A stretch of DNA of 32,185 bases from Streptomyces sp. GKU 895 (GCA_002027195.1 MWJO01000100.1:1-32185); one strand, 5' to 3'. Positions 14,974 through 23,958 are shown, counted from the first letter of the stretch. Numbers and translations: made by a program. Notes: generated by a model from the letters alone, not told the origin.

Positions 14974-15868
14974 TCAGCACCCTTTCGAGCAGAGCGCGGT
15001 CCGGACGGCCGGTGCCGTGACCGGTGCCGGTGCCGTACACACGGATCTTTCCCTGGTCCGCGAGGTCGCTGAGCAGCACCCGGACCACGCCGAGCGGCAT
15101 CTTCAGCAGCGCGGCGATCTCGGCCACCGTGCGCATGCGGCGGCAGAGTTCGACGATGGCCCGCATCTCCGGCATGACCCGGGTGTTGAGGGAACCATTC
15201 GTCAGTTCCTTGCGCTCCTCGGGCGCTTCGAGCGCCGCCACGAACGTCTCCACGAGGAGGACGTGACCGAAGCGGGTACGGCCGCCGGTGAGCGAGTAGG
15301 GGCGGACGCGGGCGGGTTTGCGGTCACCGCCGCGGACGGGGAGGGTGGGGCGATCGGTCATCGGGGGGCTCCCTGCCGACTCGTTCTCGCTCTCCAGGGA
15401 TCTCCGGAGCTCGCTGCGGAGCTCGGGGGTCAGGACATGGCCGGCGCGGCCCACGAAGAGCGCCATGTGGTACGCCACCACGCTCATGTCGCAGTCCGCG
15501 GAGCCGTGCACACCGAGCAGCGAGCCGTCGCTGATCGACATCACGAACAGGCTGCCCTCGTCCATCGCGACCATCGTGTGCTTCACCGGGCCGGAGTCCA
15601 TCAGCCGGGCCGCACCGATGGTGAGGCTGCCGATGCCGGAGACGATGGTCGCGAGGTCGGCCGACGATCCGCGCGGACCCTTCGCGGTGGCGGCCTGGGG
15701 CCGGCGGGCCTGGTCGTTGCGGGCGGGGTCGGAGGAGAGCAGCAGCAGGCCGTCCGATGAGACCACCGCTACTGACTGGATGCCCGGCACCTCCTCGACC
15801 AGGTTCGTCAGCAGCCAGTGCAGGTTGCGGGCTTCACTGCTCAGTCCGAAGGTACTGGGCGCGGTCAA
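14954..15868 (-). CDS. cvnB-cvnC: Fused roadblock/LC7 (CvnB) and DUF742 (CvnC) protein
   Basis: One uninterrupted frame of 304 residues carries two proteins that are normally separate. Residues about 14-148 are a roadblock/LC7 domain (LHWLLTNLVEEVPGIQSVAVV, SDGLLLLSS, VSGIGSLTIGAARLM, GSLFVMSISDGSLLGV), with an inserted basic loop at about 50-70. Residues about 170-304 are DUF742, a winged-helix-like domain (RVRPYSLTGGRTR, MRTVAEIAALLKMPLGVVRVLLSDLADQG). At the joint sits M170, whose ATG (complement of 15359-15361) still has AGGGAG seven bases upstream, as a free cvnC would. So either the cvnB stop was lost and both fusion and free CvnC are made, or a frameshift error removed the stop. The start is TTG 15868, overlapping the cvnA stop as TTGA with GGAGG upstream. 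Confidence 0.85.
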   Translation of the reverse strand: MTAPSTFGLSSEARNLHWLLTNLVEEVPGIQSVAVVSSDGLLLLSSDPARNDQARRPQAATAKGPRGSSADLATIVSGIGSLTIGAARLMDSGPVKHTMVAMDEGSLFVMSISDGSLLGVHGSADCDMSVVAYHMALFVGRAGHVLTPELRSELRRSLESENESAGSPPMTDRPTLPVRGGDRKPARVRPYSLTGGRTRFGHVLLVETFVAALEAPEERKELTNGSLNTRVMPEMRAIVELCRRMRTVAEIAALLKMPLGVVRVLLSDLADQGKIRVYGTGTGHGTGRPDRALLERVLNGLRRL

Positions 15869-18592
15869 CTGCTTGCCTCCTCGGGAGTGCCCCCCGTGGC
15901 TTCTTCGGCATGTGCGGGCGTCGTCGTCTGACCCGTCTGTTCGGCGATCTCCGCTTCCACGTCGCGGTAACCGGCCTCCGCCCCCCGGCGGAAGCCGCCG
16001 AGCCTCCGGCGGAGGGCTTCGGCGTCGACGGATGCGCTGCGCTGGCGGGGCGGTTCTGATGGTGCCGTGATCTTCGGGGTGCGCTTGGGGAGGCCTTTTG
16101 CGGTGAGCTGGTCCTCGTCGGGAGCGCGGGTGTGTTCCGTCTCGGCTTCGCCGTCGGCGGCCACAGGTTGTTCGTCGGTCGTCGCAGGGTGTTCTTCGGC
16201 GGGCGCCGGTACCGGGGCCAGGAGTTCCATCGTCGTTTCCGACGGCGTCTCGGCCGGCGTTTCCTGCCGCGTCTCCTCCGGCGTTTCCTGCCGCGTCTCC
16301 TCCGGCGATTCCTCCACCGCCGTCTCCGCGCTGCGTACCGCCTGCTCCGCCAGCTCCACCAGCGCGTCGCCCGTCTCCGAACGGCCGTGCAGAACGTTGG
16401 AGTTGGCCTCCGCGTCGGCGCCCGGCAGGGCGAAGGAGTGGGGCGTGCCGGAGAACGGGGTGGCCGACGGGACCGCGGCCGAGGGGGCCGCCGCCAGCAG
16501 CGGCTTCGGCAGGACCACCACCGCCGCGATGCCCCCCTGCTTCTGCTCGCGGAGCCGGACGCGCACGCCGTGGCGGTGGGCGAGGCGGGCGACGACGTAG
16601 AGGCCGAGGCCGAGACCCTCCTCGCCCTCCTGGTCGTACGGGGAGTCCGGGTCGAAGTCGGCGAGGCGGGAGTTGAGGCGGGTCAGGCGGTCCTCGGTCA
16701 TGCCGATGCCCTCGTCCTGGACGGAGAGCATGACCTCGCCGCTCTCCAGGAGCCAGCCGGAGACCTCGACGGGCAGGTCCGGCGGCGAGAAGGACGTGGC
16801 GTTCTCCATCAGCTCCGCGAGCAGGTGGGAGAGGTCGTCGGCGGCGAAGCCCGCGACGTGCGCGTGCGGGGGCAGGGCGGCGATACGGACCCGCTCGTAG
16901 CGTTCGATCTCGCTGACCGCGGCCCGTACGACGTCCACCAGCGGGACCGGGCCGGCGCTCTGCTGGACGTGTTCCGTGCCCGCGAGGACCAGGAGGTTCT
17001 CGCTGTGGCGGCGCATGACCGTGGCGAAGTGGTCCAGTTTGAAGAGGGTGGCCAGGCGGTCCGGGTCCTGCTCGCGCTCCTCCAGGCCCTCGATGACAGC
17101 CAGTTGGCGTTCGACCAGGCCCAGGGTGCGCAGTGCGAGGTTGACGAAGGTGCCGCCGATGCTGTCACGCAGGCGGCCCAACTGGGCGGCGGAGTCGGCG
17201 AGTTCACTGCGCAGTTCCTCGCGGGCGTCGGCCATCTTCTGGCGCTGGGCGACGAGGTGCTTGCGGTCGGCTTCGAGGGTGGTGATACGGCTCTGGACGC
17301 CGAGGACATGCGCGTGCAGGGTGTTGACCGAGCGGACGACCTGGGCGAACTCGTCGTTGCGACCGGTGAACTTGACCGGTTCCTCGGCCGCCGGGTCCGC
17401 CGCCGTGGCCAGCCGGGCGGAGCCGAGGCGCAGGACCGCGAGCGGGCGGGTGAGGGTGCGGGCCATGGCGGTGGCCACGCCGACGGCGAGCAGCATCAGG
17501 GCGCCGAGGACCGCTATGCGGATCTCCCAGGCGGTGACGTCGTCGTCGCGGAGCTGGGCGAGATCCTTGGTGCGCTGGTTGTAGAGCGCCGACTCCACGC
17601 CGCGCATGAGTTCGACGCGGGCCGAGAGGGCGGCGTCCAGCTTCTTGGCGCCGGTGTCGAGTTCGCGGTCGGAGAGCGTGGGCTGGTCGGTGAGGGAGGC
17701 CAGGTACTTCTCGGCGGAGTTGACCTCGGGCCCGGTGACGGTGGAGTCGTAGCGGGCGACGGTCTCCTTCGGCGCGGTCTCCTTGAAGTCGGCGAGGGCC
17801 GCGTCGGAGCGGACACGGGCCTGCTGGGCGGCCGCGGTGAGGGCGTCGCGCTGCTTGGCGTCGGCCTCGGAGGTGGTGGAGACGGTCGAGGTGATGCCGG
17901 TGATCGGGTCGGTGACCGTCTGGGTGCCGCTCGGCACGCTGAGGGCGGCGAGGAGCAGGCCGCGGGTGGCGGCGGCCTGCTGGACGGCGGAGTCCAGCTC
18001 GGCGAGGGCGTGGGCACCGGAGCCCGCGCGGGGCGGCAGCTGCTCGGCCAGCTGTTCGGCGAGGCGGTGCAGCTCGGTGATGGTGGCCGAGTAGGAGGCG
18101 TGCGCTTCGAGGGCGGTGCTCTGCCGGTGAGCGCCGCCGGCGCAGGGCGGCGATCCCGTCGAGGTCGGCGCGCAGGCCGGCCGGGGTGTCGGTGTCGGCG
18201 CGCAGCTCCTCGACCTGCCGGTCGACGCGGGTGCTGTCCTGCTCGGAGGGCGCCTTGGAGCGGGGGCGGCCGGCGGCGACGTACGAGGTGACCTCGTCCC
18301 GCTCGTCGGCGAGCGCGTGCGCGAGGGCGAGGGCACTCTGGGTCTGCTCGGCGAGCGTCACCAGGTCCTGGGAGTCGCTGAGGTCCCGGGAGGCGTCGAG
18401 CACGGAGGGCGCGCCGGCCCCGGCGATCGCGGCGGCCACGACGGCGACGGCGACGATGAGCCGGTTGCGTACGTGGGTGGGGCGGCCCTTGCCCACGACG
18501 GCCCCGTCAGGGGCGGTGGCGGAGGTGGTGTCGGCGGGAGCCGTCTGCTTGCTCGTACGACGTGGCCGCGTCTTCTGCACCGGTGCTCGCAT
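15865..18592 (-). CDS. cvnA: Conservon sensor kinase-like protein CvnA, interrupted by a frameshift near 18135
   Basis: The N-terminus is read in one frame from ATG 18592: basic tail, membrane helix RLIVAVAVVAAAIAGAG, then an extracytoplasmic helical region to LRADLDGIAALRR. The frame changes near 18125-18145, where one extra base (or two missing) in a GC-rich run is needed to continue into HRQSTALEAHASYSATITEL. The rest follows: second helix IRIAVLGALMLLAVGVATAMA, HAMP, a degenerate histidine region with LDHFATVMRRHSENLLVLAG, N box ENATSFSPP, G1 DEGIGM, G2 GLGLGLYVV, and a Pro/Glu-rich tail of about 220 residues. CvnA proteins are membrane kinases with ATPase domains that signal through CvnB/C/D. 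Intact length would be about 909 residues. Without the repair, only the part from about 18110 downward is translatable, lacking the first membrane helix. Confidence 0.85.
16256..16303. repeat. Two perfect 24-bp tandem copies inside the cvnA tail
   Basis: Units 16256-16279 and 16280-16303 are identical, and a degenerate third follows. On the coding strand they encode EETRQETP repeated in the acidic, disordered C-terminus of CvnA. The tail length is likely to vary between strains. Confidence 0.8.
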
Positions 18593-18948
18593 TCCTGACT
18601 CGTGTACCCATGGGACCGGGTGACGCTCTGTCAACTGACGAGTACTCCCGGTACAGTTCCCGACCCTCCCAGCGCCAGTCGGCGGTGGTCGCGCATCACC
18701 CGACCCGCCACTCGAAGGAGTGAACCCCGGACGGGAGTTGGGGAGCAAGTTCCCGTGGCACAGTCAGGGCCCTTGCGCGGGCGGCCGGTTGGACGTCCGG
18801 GGCGCGCGATGGCATCATCTGCCGCCGCGCCTGCCCGGACTGAATCATTCCCGCCCAAATCAGACGCCTGACCTGCGCACCTGCGCCGATTCGGCGACCG
18901 ATGCCAGCCTTTCGTGAACCCTGTGAAGGGCTCGTGCAGACTGGCCGG
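18593..18948. other. 356-base divergent intergenic region between cvnA and the PP2C-like gene
   Basis: It contains an ECF-like promoter for the cvn operon (18637-18661, listed separately). On the right side CAGACT (18937-18942) lies six bases before ATG 18949, with GTGAAC (18914-18919) 17 bases further up, a plausible leaderless promoter for the phosphatase gene. Open frames here lack codon bias or family similarity, so I see no gene. Confidence 0.4.
18637..18661 (-). promoter_or_regulatory. Candidate ECF-sigma-type promoter of the cvn operon
   Basis: Reading leftward, GGGAAC (complement of 18656-18661) is followed after about 15 bases by CGTC (complement of 18637-18640). This resembles the GGAAC...CGTC pattern of ECF sigma factors such as SigE or SigR targets, though the spacing is at the short end. 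Transcription would begin near 18630, about 38 bases before the cvnA ATG. The half-sites AACTG and CAGTT also form an inverted repeat here. Confidence 0.35.
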
Positions 18949-19734
18949 ATGCGTACTGAACTCATATCGGAGCCCGGCGATCCGACCCGCCCCAACGAGG
19001 ACTTCGCGAGCGTCGGCCTTGCGGCCTCCGGACGGGGCGGCGCACTGGTGGTCCTGGACGGCGTCACACCGCCGAAGGGCCCGACAGGCTGTCTGCATTC
19101 CGTCCCCTGGTTCGTCTCACGTCTGGGCGGCGCGCTGACCGAACTGACCGTTTCCCTCCCGGATGTTCCGCTGCCCGAGGCGCTGAGCCTCGCCGTTGCG
19201 CGTACCGCCGATTCCCATGCGCACACCTGTGACCTTTCTCACCCACGCACACCACAGGCAACCGTGGTGCTGGCGCGCTGGTCGGACCAGGCCCTGGAGT
19301 ACCTGGTCCTGTCGGACTCGGCGCTGCTGGTGGAGTCGCCGGGCGGGGCGGTGACGGCCCTCCTGGACGACCGGCTGGCCCTGCTGCCCCGGGAGGCCCT
19401 CGCCACCGACGCACACATCGACGCGCATCTGCGCAACAAGGAGGGCGGCTTCTTCACGGCGGCGGCCGACCCTTCCGTGGCGGAGCGGGCGGTGACGGGG
19501 GTCATCCGGCGCGCTGAGGTGAGAGCACTCGCCGCCCTGACGGACGGGGCGACCCGGTGGGTGGAGAAGTTCCGCGAGGGCGACTGGACGGACCTCTTCA
19601 CCTTCGTACGCAAGGAGGGCGCCCAGGCGCTGGTGACGCGGGTGCGGGAGCTGGAGGGGGCGGACGCGGAGCGGACGTTCCTGGGGCGCAGCAAGCGGCA
19701 TGACGACGCGTCGGTGGTGTTCGCGGAGCTCTGA
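18949..19734 (+). CDS. PP2C-like Ser/Thr phosphatase family protein
   Basis: A 261-residue protein resembling the PP2C fold. Landmarks are RPNEDFASVG near residue 15 and ALVVLDGVTPP near residue 35, where PP2C enzymes place metal-binding Asp residues; LALTDGATRWVE near residue 190, the third Asp; and the terminal strand RHDDASVVFAEL, with the typical DDAS. The usual DGhGG is here DGVTPPKG, so the metal site is altered and activity needs testing. I chose ATG 18949 (MRTELISEPGD) over an in-frame ATG at 18901 because a -10-like CAGACT sits just before it and similarity starts there. It faces the MarR gene across a 9-base gap. Possible targets include the kinase systems nearby, but nothing shows this. 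Confidence 0.75.
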   Translation: MRTELISEPGDPTRPNEDFASVGLAASGRGGALVVLDGVTPPKGPTGCLHSVPWFVSRLGGALTELTVSLPDVPLPEALSLAVARTADSHAHTCDLSHPRTPQATVVLARWSDQALEYLVLSDSALLVESPGGAVTALLDDRLALLPREALATDAHIDAHLRNKEGGFFTAAADPSVAERAVTGVIRRAEVRALAALTDGATRWVEKFREGDWTDLFTFVRKEGAQALVTRVRELEGADAERTFLGRSKRHDDASVVFAEL

Positions 19735-19743
19735 GGGCCGCGC

Positions 19744-20238
19744 CTACTTCTCCATGCCCAGGTTCAGTTGGTGCAGCAGCCGGGCGAGTTCGGAGACCTC
19801 CTTCGGGTCCCAGTCCGCCAACCGCCCCGCGTACCGGGCCCGGCGGGCGTCCCGTACCCGGCCGACCCGTGAGCGGCCCTCCTCCGTCAACTCCACCAGC
19901 CACGCACGCCCGTCCGCGGGGTCCGGCGCGCGCGTGACCAGGCCCAGGTCCTCCAGAGCCCGCAGTTGCCGGGACATCGTGGCCTTGCCGACGCCGATGT
20001 ACGCGGCGAGTTCCGTGGCCCGCTGGCGGCCGTACTCGTCGAGGCGCACCAGGAGCCCGTACGCGGACGACTCCAGATCCGGGTGGACCTCGCGCGCCAT
20101 CTCGCCCTGGTTGGCCCGGGCCCGCCGCAGCAGCACGGTCAACTCGCGTTCCAGCGCCAGGAACCCGGGCTGGTTCACACCACTCCCGGACACGGCGGAA
20201 CCGGCCCCGCGTCCGCCGCCGTTCGCGTCTTCGTGCAC
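19744..20238 (-). CDS. MarR-family transcriptional regulator
   Basis: A winged-helix regulator of 164 residues from GTG 20238. The helix-turn-helix and wing read RATELAAYIGVGKATMSRQLRALEDLGLVTRAPDPADGRAWLVELTEEGR, the classic MarR pattern with the DxRxxxLxLT wing. The GTG has AGGGA six bases upstream; an in-frame TTG at 20283 would extend it by 15 residues but lacks a ribosome site. It is divergent from the GH25 muramidase gene, and the region between them has palindromes suitable for a MarR dimer, so control of itself and perhaps of the muramidase is likely. The ligand is unknown. Confidence 0.88.
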   Translation of the reverse strand: MHEDANGGGRGAGSAVSGSGVNQPGFLALERELTVLLRRARANQGEMAREVHPDLESSAYGLLVRLDEYGRQRATELAAYIGVGKATMSRQLRALEDLGLVTRAPDPADGRAWLVELTEEGRSRVGRVRDARRARYAGRLADWDPKEVSELARLLHQLNLGMEK

Positions 20239-20365
20239 GTCAGTCCCTGCCTCGGTTTTCCCGGTCGTGAAAGTTTCCGCCAAATGCCGTCATCGCCGCA
20301 GCTCGGCCAGTATTTCGCAGGCTTAGACCAACGGCAGCCTCCGGCCCCTCTTCCCTCGTGCTCGT

Positions 20366-20377
20366 CTACGTGCGTAG
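20366..20377. promoter_or_regulatory. Candidate MarR operator
   Basis: CTACG-TG-CGTAG, perfect 5-base arms, lies in the divergent MarR/GH25 region. Close by, CCAG-GCACTTA-CTGG (about 20387-20401) is a second, looser inverted repeat, and GCCAGTA/TACTGGC recur about 86 bases apart. Any of these could be bound by the MarR protein. Confidence 0.3.
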
Positions 20378-20467
20378 CTTCTTTACCAGGCACTTACTGG
20401 CATGACCACGCCAGAACACCCCCCACGGTTCCGGTACGTTCCCCCACCGCGCCTTCCGGAGGCACGC

Positions 20468-21295
20468 ATGCCCGTGCACAGACCCAGCCCCAGGCCCAGA
20501 CCCAGACCGGTACGTCTCCTCCTCACGGCCCTCGCCACCCTCGCCGGGACCCTGCTGGCCGCCGCCCCCTCCCCCGCCGCCGACACCCCCGCCCGCGGCT
20601 CCGCGTACATGGGCATCGGCGTCCTCGCCCACGACGGCCGGAACGGCACGCCCCGCGACACCCGCGCCACCCAGACCGAGGGCGTGGACGTCTCCGGCCA
20701 CCAGGGCAACGTCGCCTGGTCCACGCTGTGGAGCAGCGGGGTGAAATGGGCGTACGTGAAGGCGACCGAAGGCACGTACTACACGAACCCCTACTTCGCC
20801 CAGCAGTACAACGGCTCCTACAACGTCGGCATGATCCGCGGCTCCTACCACTTCGCCACCCCGGACACGACCGGCGGCGCCACGCAGGCGGACTACTTCG
20901 TCGACCACGGCGGCGGCTGGTCCAAGGACGGCAGGACGCTGCCCGGCGCCCTCGACATCGAGTGGAACCCGTACGGCGACTCCTGCTACGGCAAGACGCA
21001 GAGCGCGATGGTCACCTGGATCCGCGACTTCCTGAACCGCTACAAGGCCCGCACCGGCCGCGACGCCGTCATCTACACGGCCACCAGCTGGTGGACCGAG
21101 TGCACGGGCAACTACGCCGGTTTCGCCGGCGCCAACCCGCTGTGGATCGCGCGCTACGCGTCGACCGTGGGGCCGCTGCCGGCGGGGTGGGGGTACTACA
21201 CCATGTGGCAGTACACCTCCTCCGGACCGACCGTGGGCGACCACGACAAGTTCAACGGGGCCCTGGACAGGGTGCAGGCCTTGGCCAACGGCTGA
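20468..21295 (+). CDS. Secreted GH25 lysozyme (N,O-diacetylmuramidase type)
   Basis: A 275-residue precursor. The start ATG 20468 has CCGGAGG six bases upstream; the earlier in-frame ATG (20402) would only add an unlikely polar leader. A signal peptide with an Arg/Pro-rich n-region and LLLTALATLAGTLLAAAP core ends near residue 37. The GH25 barrel begins at GVDVSGHQGNVAW with D74, continues through KWAYVKATEGTYYTNPYF, carries the catalytic pair D163-I-E165 in ALDIEWN, and ends with WIARYAS and MWQYTSSG. Enzymes of this type (mutanolysin, cellosyl) cut the beta-1,4 bond between MurNAc and GlcNAc. There is no separate wall-binding domain. It converges on lon across a strong terminator. Confidence 0.93.
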   Translation: MPVHRPSPRPRPRPVRLLLTALATLAGTLLAAAPSPAADTPARGSAYMGIGVLAHDGRNGTPRDTRATQTEGVDVSGHQGNVAWSTLWSSGVKWAYVKATEGTYYTNPYFAQQYNGSYNVGMIRGSYHFATPDTTGGATQADYFVDHGGGWSKDGRTLPGALDIEWNPYGDSCYGKTQSAMVTWIRDFLNRYKARTGRDAVIYTATSWWTECTGNYAGFAGANPLWIARYASTVGPLPAGWGYYTMWQYTSSGPTVGDHDKFNGALDRVQALANG

Positions 21296-21311
21296 CCCGC
21301 CCACGCACGGC

Positions 21312-21347
21312 GAAGGCCCGGGCCTCCCTCACGGGACCCGGGCCTTC
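21312..21347. terminator. Bidirectional terminator between GH25 and lon
   Basis: GAAGGCCCGGG (21312-21322) and CCCGGGCCTTC (21337-21347) are perfect 11-base arms, and the loop can pair further (TCCC/GGGA). There is no long U tract, which is common for Streptomyces terminators. It lies 16 bases after the GH25 stop and 20 bases from the lon stop. Confidence 0.85.
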
Positions 21348-21367
21348 ACTTCATCCGGTCACGTCCG

Positions 21368-23782
21368 TCACGCCGCGACCGGAACCTCCGGCGTCGCCCC
21401 GTTCGTCGCCGGGGAGAGCGCCAGTTCCAGGACCTGGCGGACGTCGGTCACCGGGTGGACCTCCAGCTTGTCCAGCACCTCGGCGGGCACGTCGTCCAGG
21501 TCGGCCTCGTTGCGCTTGGGGATGATGACGGTCGTGACGCCCGCCCGGTGCGCGGCCAGCAGCTTCTGCTTCACGCCGCCGATGGGCAGGACCCGGCCGG
21601 TCAGGGAGACCTCGCCGGTCATCGCCACGTCCGTGCGGACCAGTCGGCCGCTGAGCAGTGAGGCCAGTGCCGTCGTCATCGTGATGCCCGCGCTCGGGCC
21701 GTCCTTCGGGACCGCGCCCGCCGGGAAGTGGATGTGCACGCCCCGGTCCTTGAGGTCGCCGACCGGCAGCTCCAGTTCGGCGCCGTGCGAGCGCAGGAAG
21801 GACAGGGCGATCTGCGCGCTCTCCTTCATCACGTCGCCCAGCTGACCGGTGAGGGTCAGGCCCGCCGCGCCCGTCTCCGGGTCGGCCAGCGACGCCTCGA
21901 CGTACAGCACGTCACCGCCCGCTCCCGTCACCGCCAGTCCCGTCGCCACACCCGGCACCGCGGTGCGGCGCTCGGCCGGGTCCTGGGCGGACTCGGGGAC
22001 GTGGTGCGGACGGCCGATCAGGTCCCGCAGATCCGCGTCCGTCACGGTGAACGGCAGCTTCCGCTCGCCCAGTTCGTGCTGGGCGGCGACCTTCCTCAGG
22101 AGCCGTGCGATGGACCGCTCCAGGGTGCGGACGCCCGCCTCGCGCGTGTATTCGCCGGCGAGCTTGCGCAGCGCGCTCTCCTCCAGCGTGACCTCGTCCT
22201 TGTCGAGGCCCGCCCGCTCCAGCTGGCGCGGGAGCAGGTGGTCACGGGCGATGACGACCTTCTCGTCCTCGGTGTAGCCGTCGAGGCGGACCAGTTCCAT
22301 ACGGTCGAGCAGGGCCTCCGGGATGGCCTCCAGGACGTTCGCCGTGGCGAGGAACACCACGTCGGAGAGGTCGAGTTCGACCTCCAGGTAGTGGTCGCGG
22401 AAGGTGTGGTTCTGCGCCGGGTCCAGGACCTCCAGGAGGGCCGCCGCGGGGTCGCCGCGGAAGTCGGAGCCCACCTTGTCGATCTCGTCGAGCAGGACCA
22501 CCGGGTTCATGGACCCGGCCTCCTTGATCGCCCGCACGATCCGGCCGGGCAGTGCGCCGACGTACGTACGCCGATGGCCGCGGATCTCCGCCTCGTCGCG
22601 GACACCGCCGAGGGCGACGCGGACGAACTTGCGGCCCATGGCGTGCGCGACGGACTCACCGAGCGAGGTCTTGCCGACACCAGGCGGCCCGACGAGCGCC
22701 AGGACGGCACCGCCACGACGGCCGCCCACGACACCCAGGCCGCGCTCGCTGCGGCGCTTGCGCACGGCGAGGTACTCGGTGATGCGCTCCTTCACGTCCT
22801 CCAGGCCCGCGTGCTCGGCGTCCAGGATCGCCTTGGCGCCCTGGATGTCGTACGCGTCCTCCGTCCGTTCGTTCCACGGGAGTTCGAGGACGGTGTCGAG
22901 CCAGGTGCGAATCCACGACCCCTCGGGGGACTGGTCGGAGGACCGCTCGAGCTTGTCGACCTCCTTCAGGGCCGCTTCCCGCACCTTCTCCGGCAGGTCG
23001 GCGGCCTCCACGCGGGCGCGGTAGTCGTCGGACTCCTCGCCCTCCTTCTCGCCGTTGAGCTCGCGCAGTTCCTTGCGTACGGCTTCGAGCTGGCGACGGA
23101 GCAGGAACTCGCGCTGCTGCTTGTCAACGCCCTCCTGGACGTCCTTGGCGATGGTCTCGGCGACGTCCTGCTCGGCGAGGTGGTCGCGCAGCTGCTGGGT
23201 GGCGAGCTTGAGGCGGGCGACCGGGTCGGCGGTCTCCAGCAGCTCGACCTTCTGTTCGGTGGTCAGGAACGGCGAGTAGCCGGAGTTGTCGGCGAGCGCG
23301 GAGACGTCGTCGATGGCCTGGACGCGGTCGACGACCTGCCAGGCGCCGCGCTTGCGCAGCCAGGCGGTGGCGAGCGCCTTGTACTCCTTGACCAGTTCGG
23401 CGACATGGCCGGGCAGCGGTTCGGGGACGGTCTGGTCGACCGTGGTCCCCTCGACCCACAGGGCGGCGCCCGGGCCGGTGGTCCCCGCACCGATCTGCAC
23501 CCTGCCCCGGCCGCGGATGAGGGCACCCGGATCGCCGTCGGCCAACCGGCCGACCTGCTCGACGGTGCCGAGCACACCGGTGCTCGCGTAGGTTCCGTCG
23601 ATCCGCGGCACCAGCAGGACCTTGGGCTTGCCGGGTTCCGAACGGGCGGCGGCCTGGGCGGCCTCCACCGCGGCCCGCACGTCGGCGTCGTTCAGGTCCA
23701 GCGGCACCACCATTCCGGGCAGCACGACCTCGTCGTCGAGCGGCAGCACAGGCAGAGTGAGCGGTGTGGACGTCGAAGCCAT
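21368..23782 (-). CDS. lon: ATP-dependent protease Lon (LonA)
   Basis: An 804-residue protein from ATG 23782 (MASTSTPLTLPVLPLDDEVVLPG). The N-terminal LAN substrate domain is followed by a coiled linker with the KQQREFLLRRQLEAVRKEL motif, an AAA+ module with Walker A GPPGVGKTS (K371) and Walker B VVLLDEIDKV, and a C-terminal protease with the catalytic dyad S697 in KDGPSAGIT and K740 in GGVKQKLLAAHR. Lon hexamers unfold and degrade damaged and regulatory proteins in the cytoplasm. Length and motifs are normal, so it should be active. The upstream region has a HAIR element and a ClgR-type box, matching published control of lon in S. lividans by HspR (repressor) and ClgR (activator). Confidence 0.97.
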   Translation of the reverse strand: MASTSTPLTLPVLPLDDEVVLPGMVVPLDLNDADVRAAVEAAQAAARSEPGKPKVLLVPRIDGTYASTGVLGTVEQVGRLADGDPGALIRGRGRVQIGAGTTGPGAALWVEGTTVDQTVPEPLPGHVAELVKEYKALATAWLRKRGAWQVVDRVQAIDDVSALADNSGYSPFLTTEQKVELLETADPVARLKLATQQLRDHLAEQDVAETIAKDVQEGVDKQQREFLLRRQLEAVRKELRELNGEKEGEESDDYRARVEAADLPEKVREAALKEVDKLERSSDQSPEGSWIRTWLDTVLELPWNERTEDAYDIQGAKAILDAEHAGLEDVKERITEYLAVRKRRSERGLGVVGGRRGGAVLALVGPPGVGKTSLGESVAHAMGRKFVRVALGGVRDEAEIRGHRRTYVGALPGRIVRAIKEAGSMNPVVLLDEIDKVGSDFRGDPAAALLEVLDPAQNHTFRDHYLEVELDLSDVVFLATANVLEAIPEALLDRMELVRLDGYTEDEKVVIARDHLLPRQLERAGLDKDEVTLEESALRKLAGEYTREAGVRTLERSIARLLRKVAAQHELGERKLPFTVTDADLRDLIGRPHHVPESAQDPAERRTAVPGVATGLAVTGAGGDVLYVEASLADPETGAAGLTLTGQLGDVMKESAQIALSFLRSHGAELELPVGDLKDRGVHIHFPAGAVPKDGPSAGITMTTALASLLSGRLVRTDVAMTGEVSLTGRVLPIGGVKQKLLAAHRAGVTTVIIPKRNEADLDDVPAEVLDKLEVHPVTDVRQVLELALSPATNGATPEVPVAA

Positions 23783-23803
23783 GATCTCCCCTTCGGCAGT
23801 CAA

Positions 23804-23824
23804 GTTGAGCTATGCCGACTCAAT
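23804..23824. promoter_or_regulatory. HAIR element (HspR operator) at the lon promoter
   Basis: GTTGAGC-TATGCCG-ACTCAAT, 7-7-7 spacing, matches the HspR-associated inverted repeat CTTGAGT-N7-ACTCAAG at 11 of 14 positions. It lies 22 bases before the lon ATG. HspR control of lon through HAIR is established in Streptomyces; here it is a sequence match only. Confidence 0.8.
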
Positions 23825-23856
23825 GCACGTGAGCCTTCGATTGTTCCCCCGGCTGC

Positions 23857-23870
23857 GTTCGCTGTGAGCG
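23857..23870. promoter_or_regulatory. ClgR-type box between lon and a divergent GNAT gene
   Basis: GTTCGC-TGTGA-GCG matches exactly the ClgR operator GTTCGC-N5-GCG as I remember it for clp and lon promoters of S. lividans. It lies 75 bases from the lon start and 89 bases from the start of the divergent acetyltransferase gene, so it could serve either or both. Confidence 0.7.
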
Positions 23871-23958
23871 ATCACCTCTGTCGACGTGGATGACGGGCCG
23901 CGTATGGTCAACAACGGTAATGACCGCTTGTGCATTCCACCCGTTACAAGGAGATGTC

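Noticed and set aside
16132..18291. Open frame of 719 codons antisense to cvnA
   Set aside because: Gly/Arg/Val/Leu-rich mirror of the cvnA codons with no motif.
21728..23893. Open frame of 721 codons antisense to lon
   Set aside because: Exact shadow of the lon coding region; lon is unmistakable.
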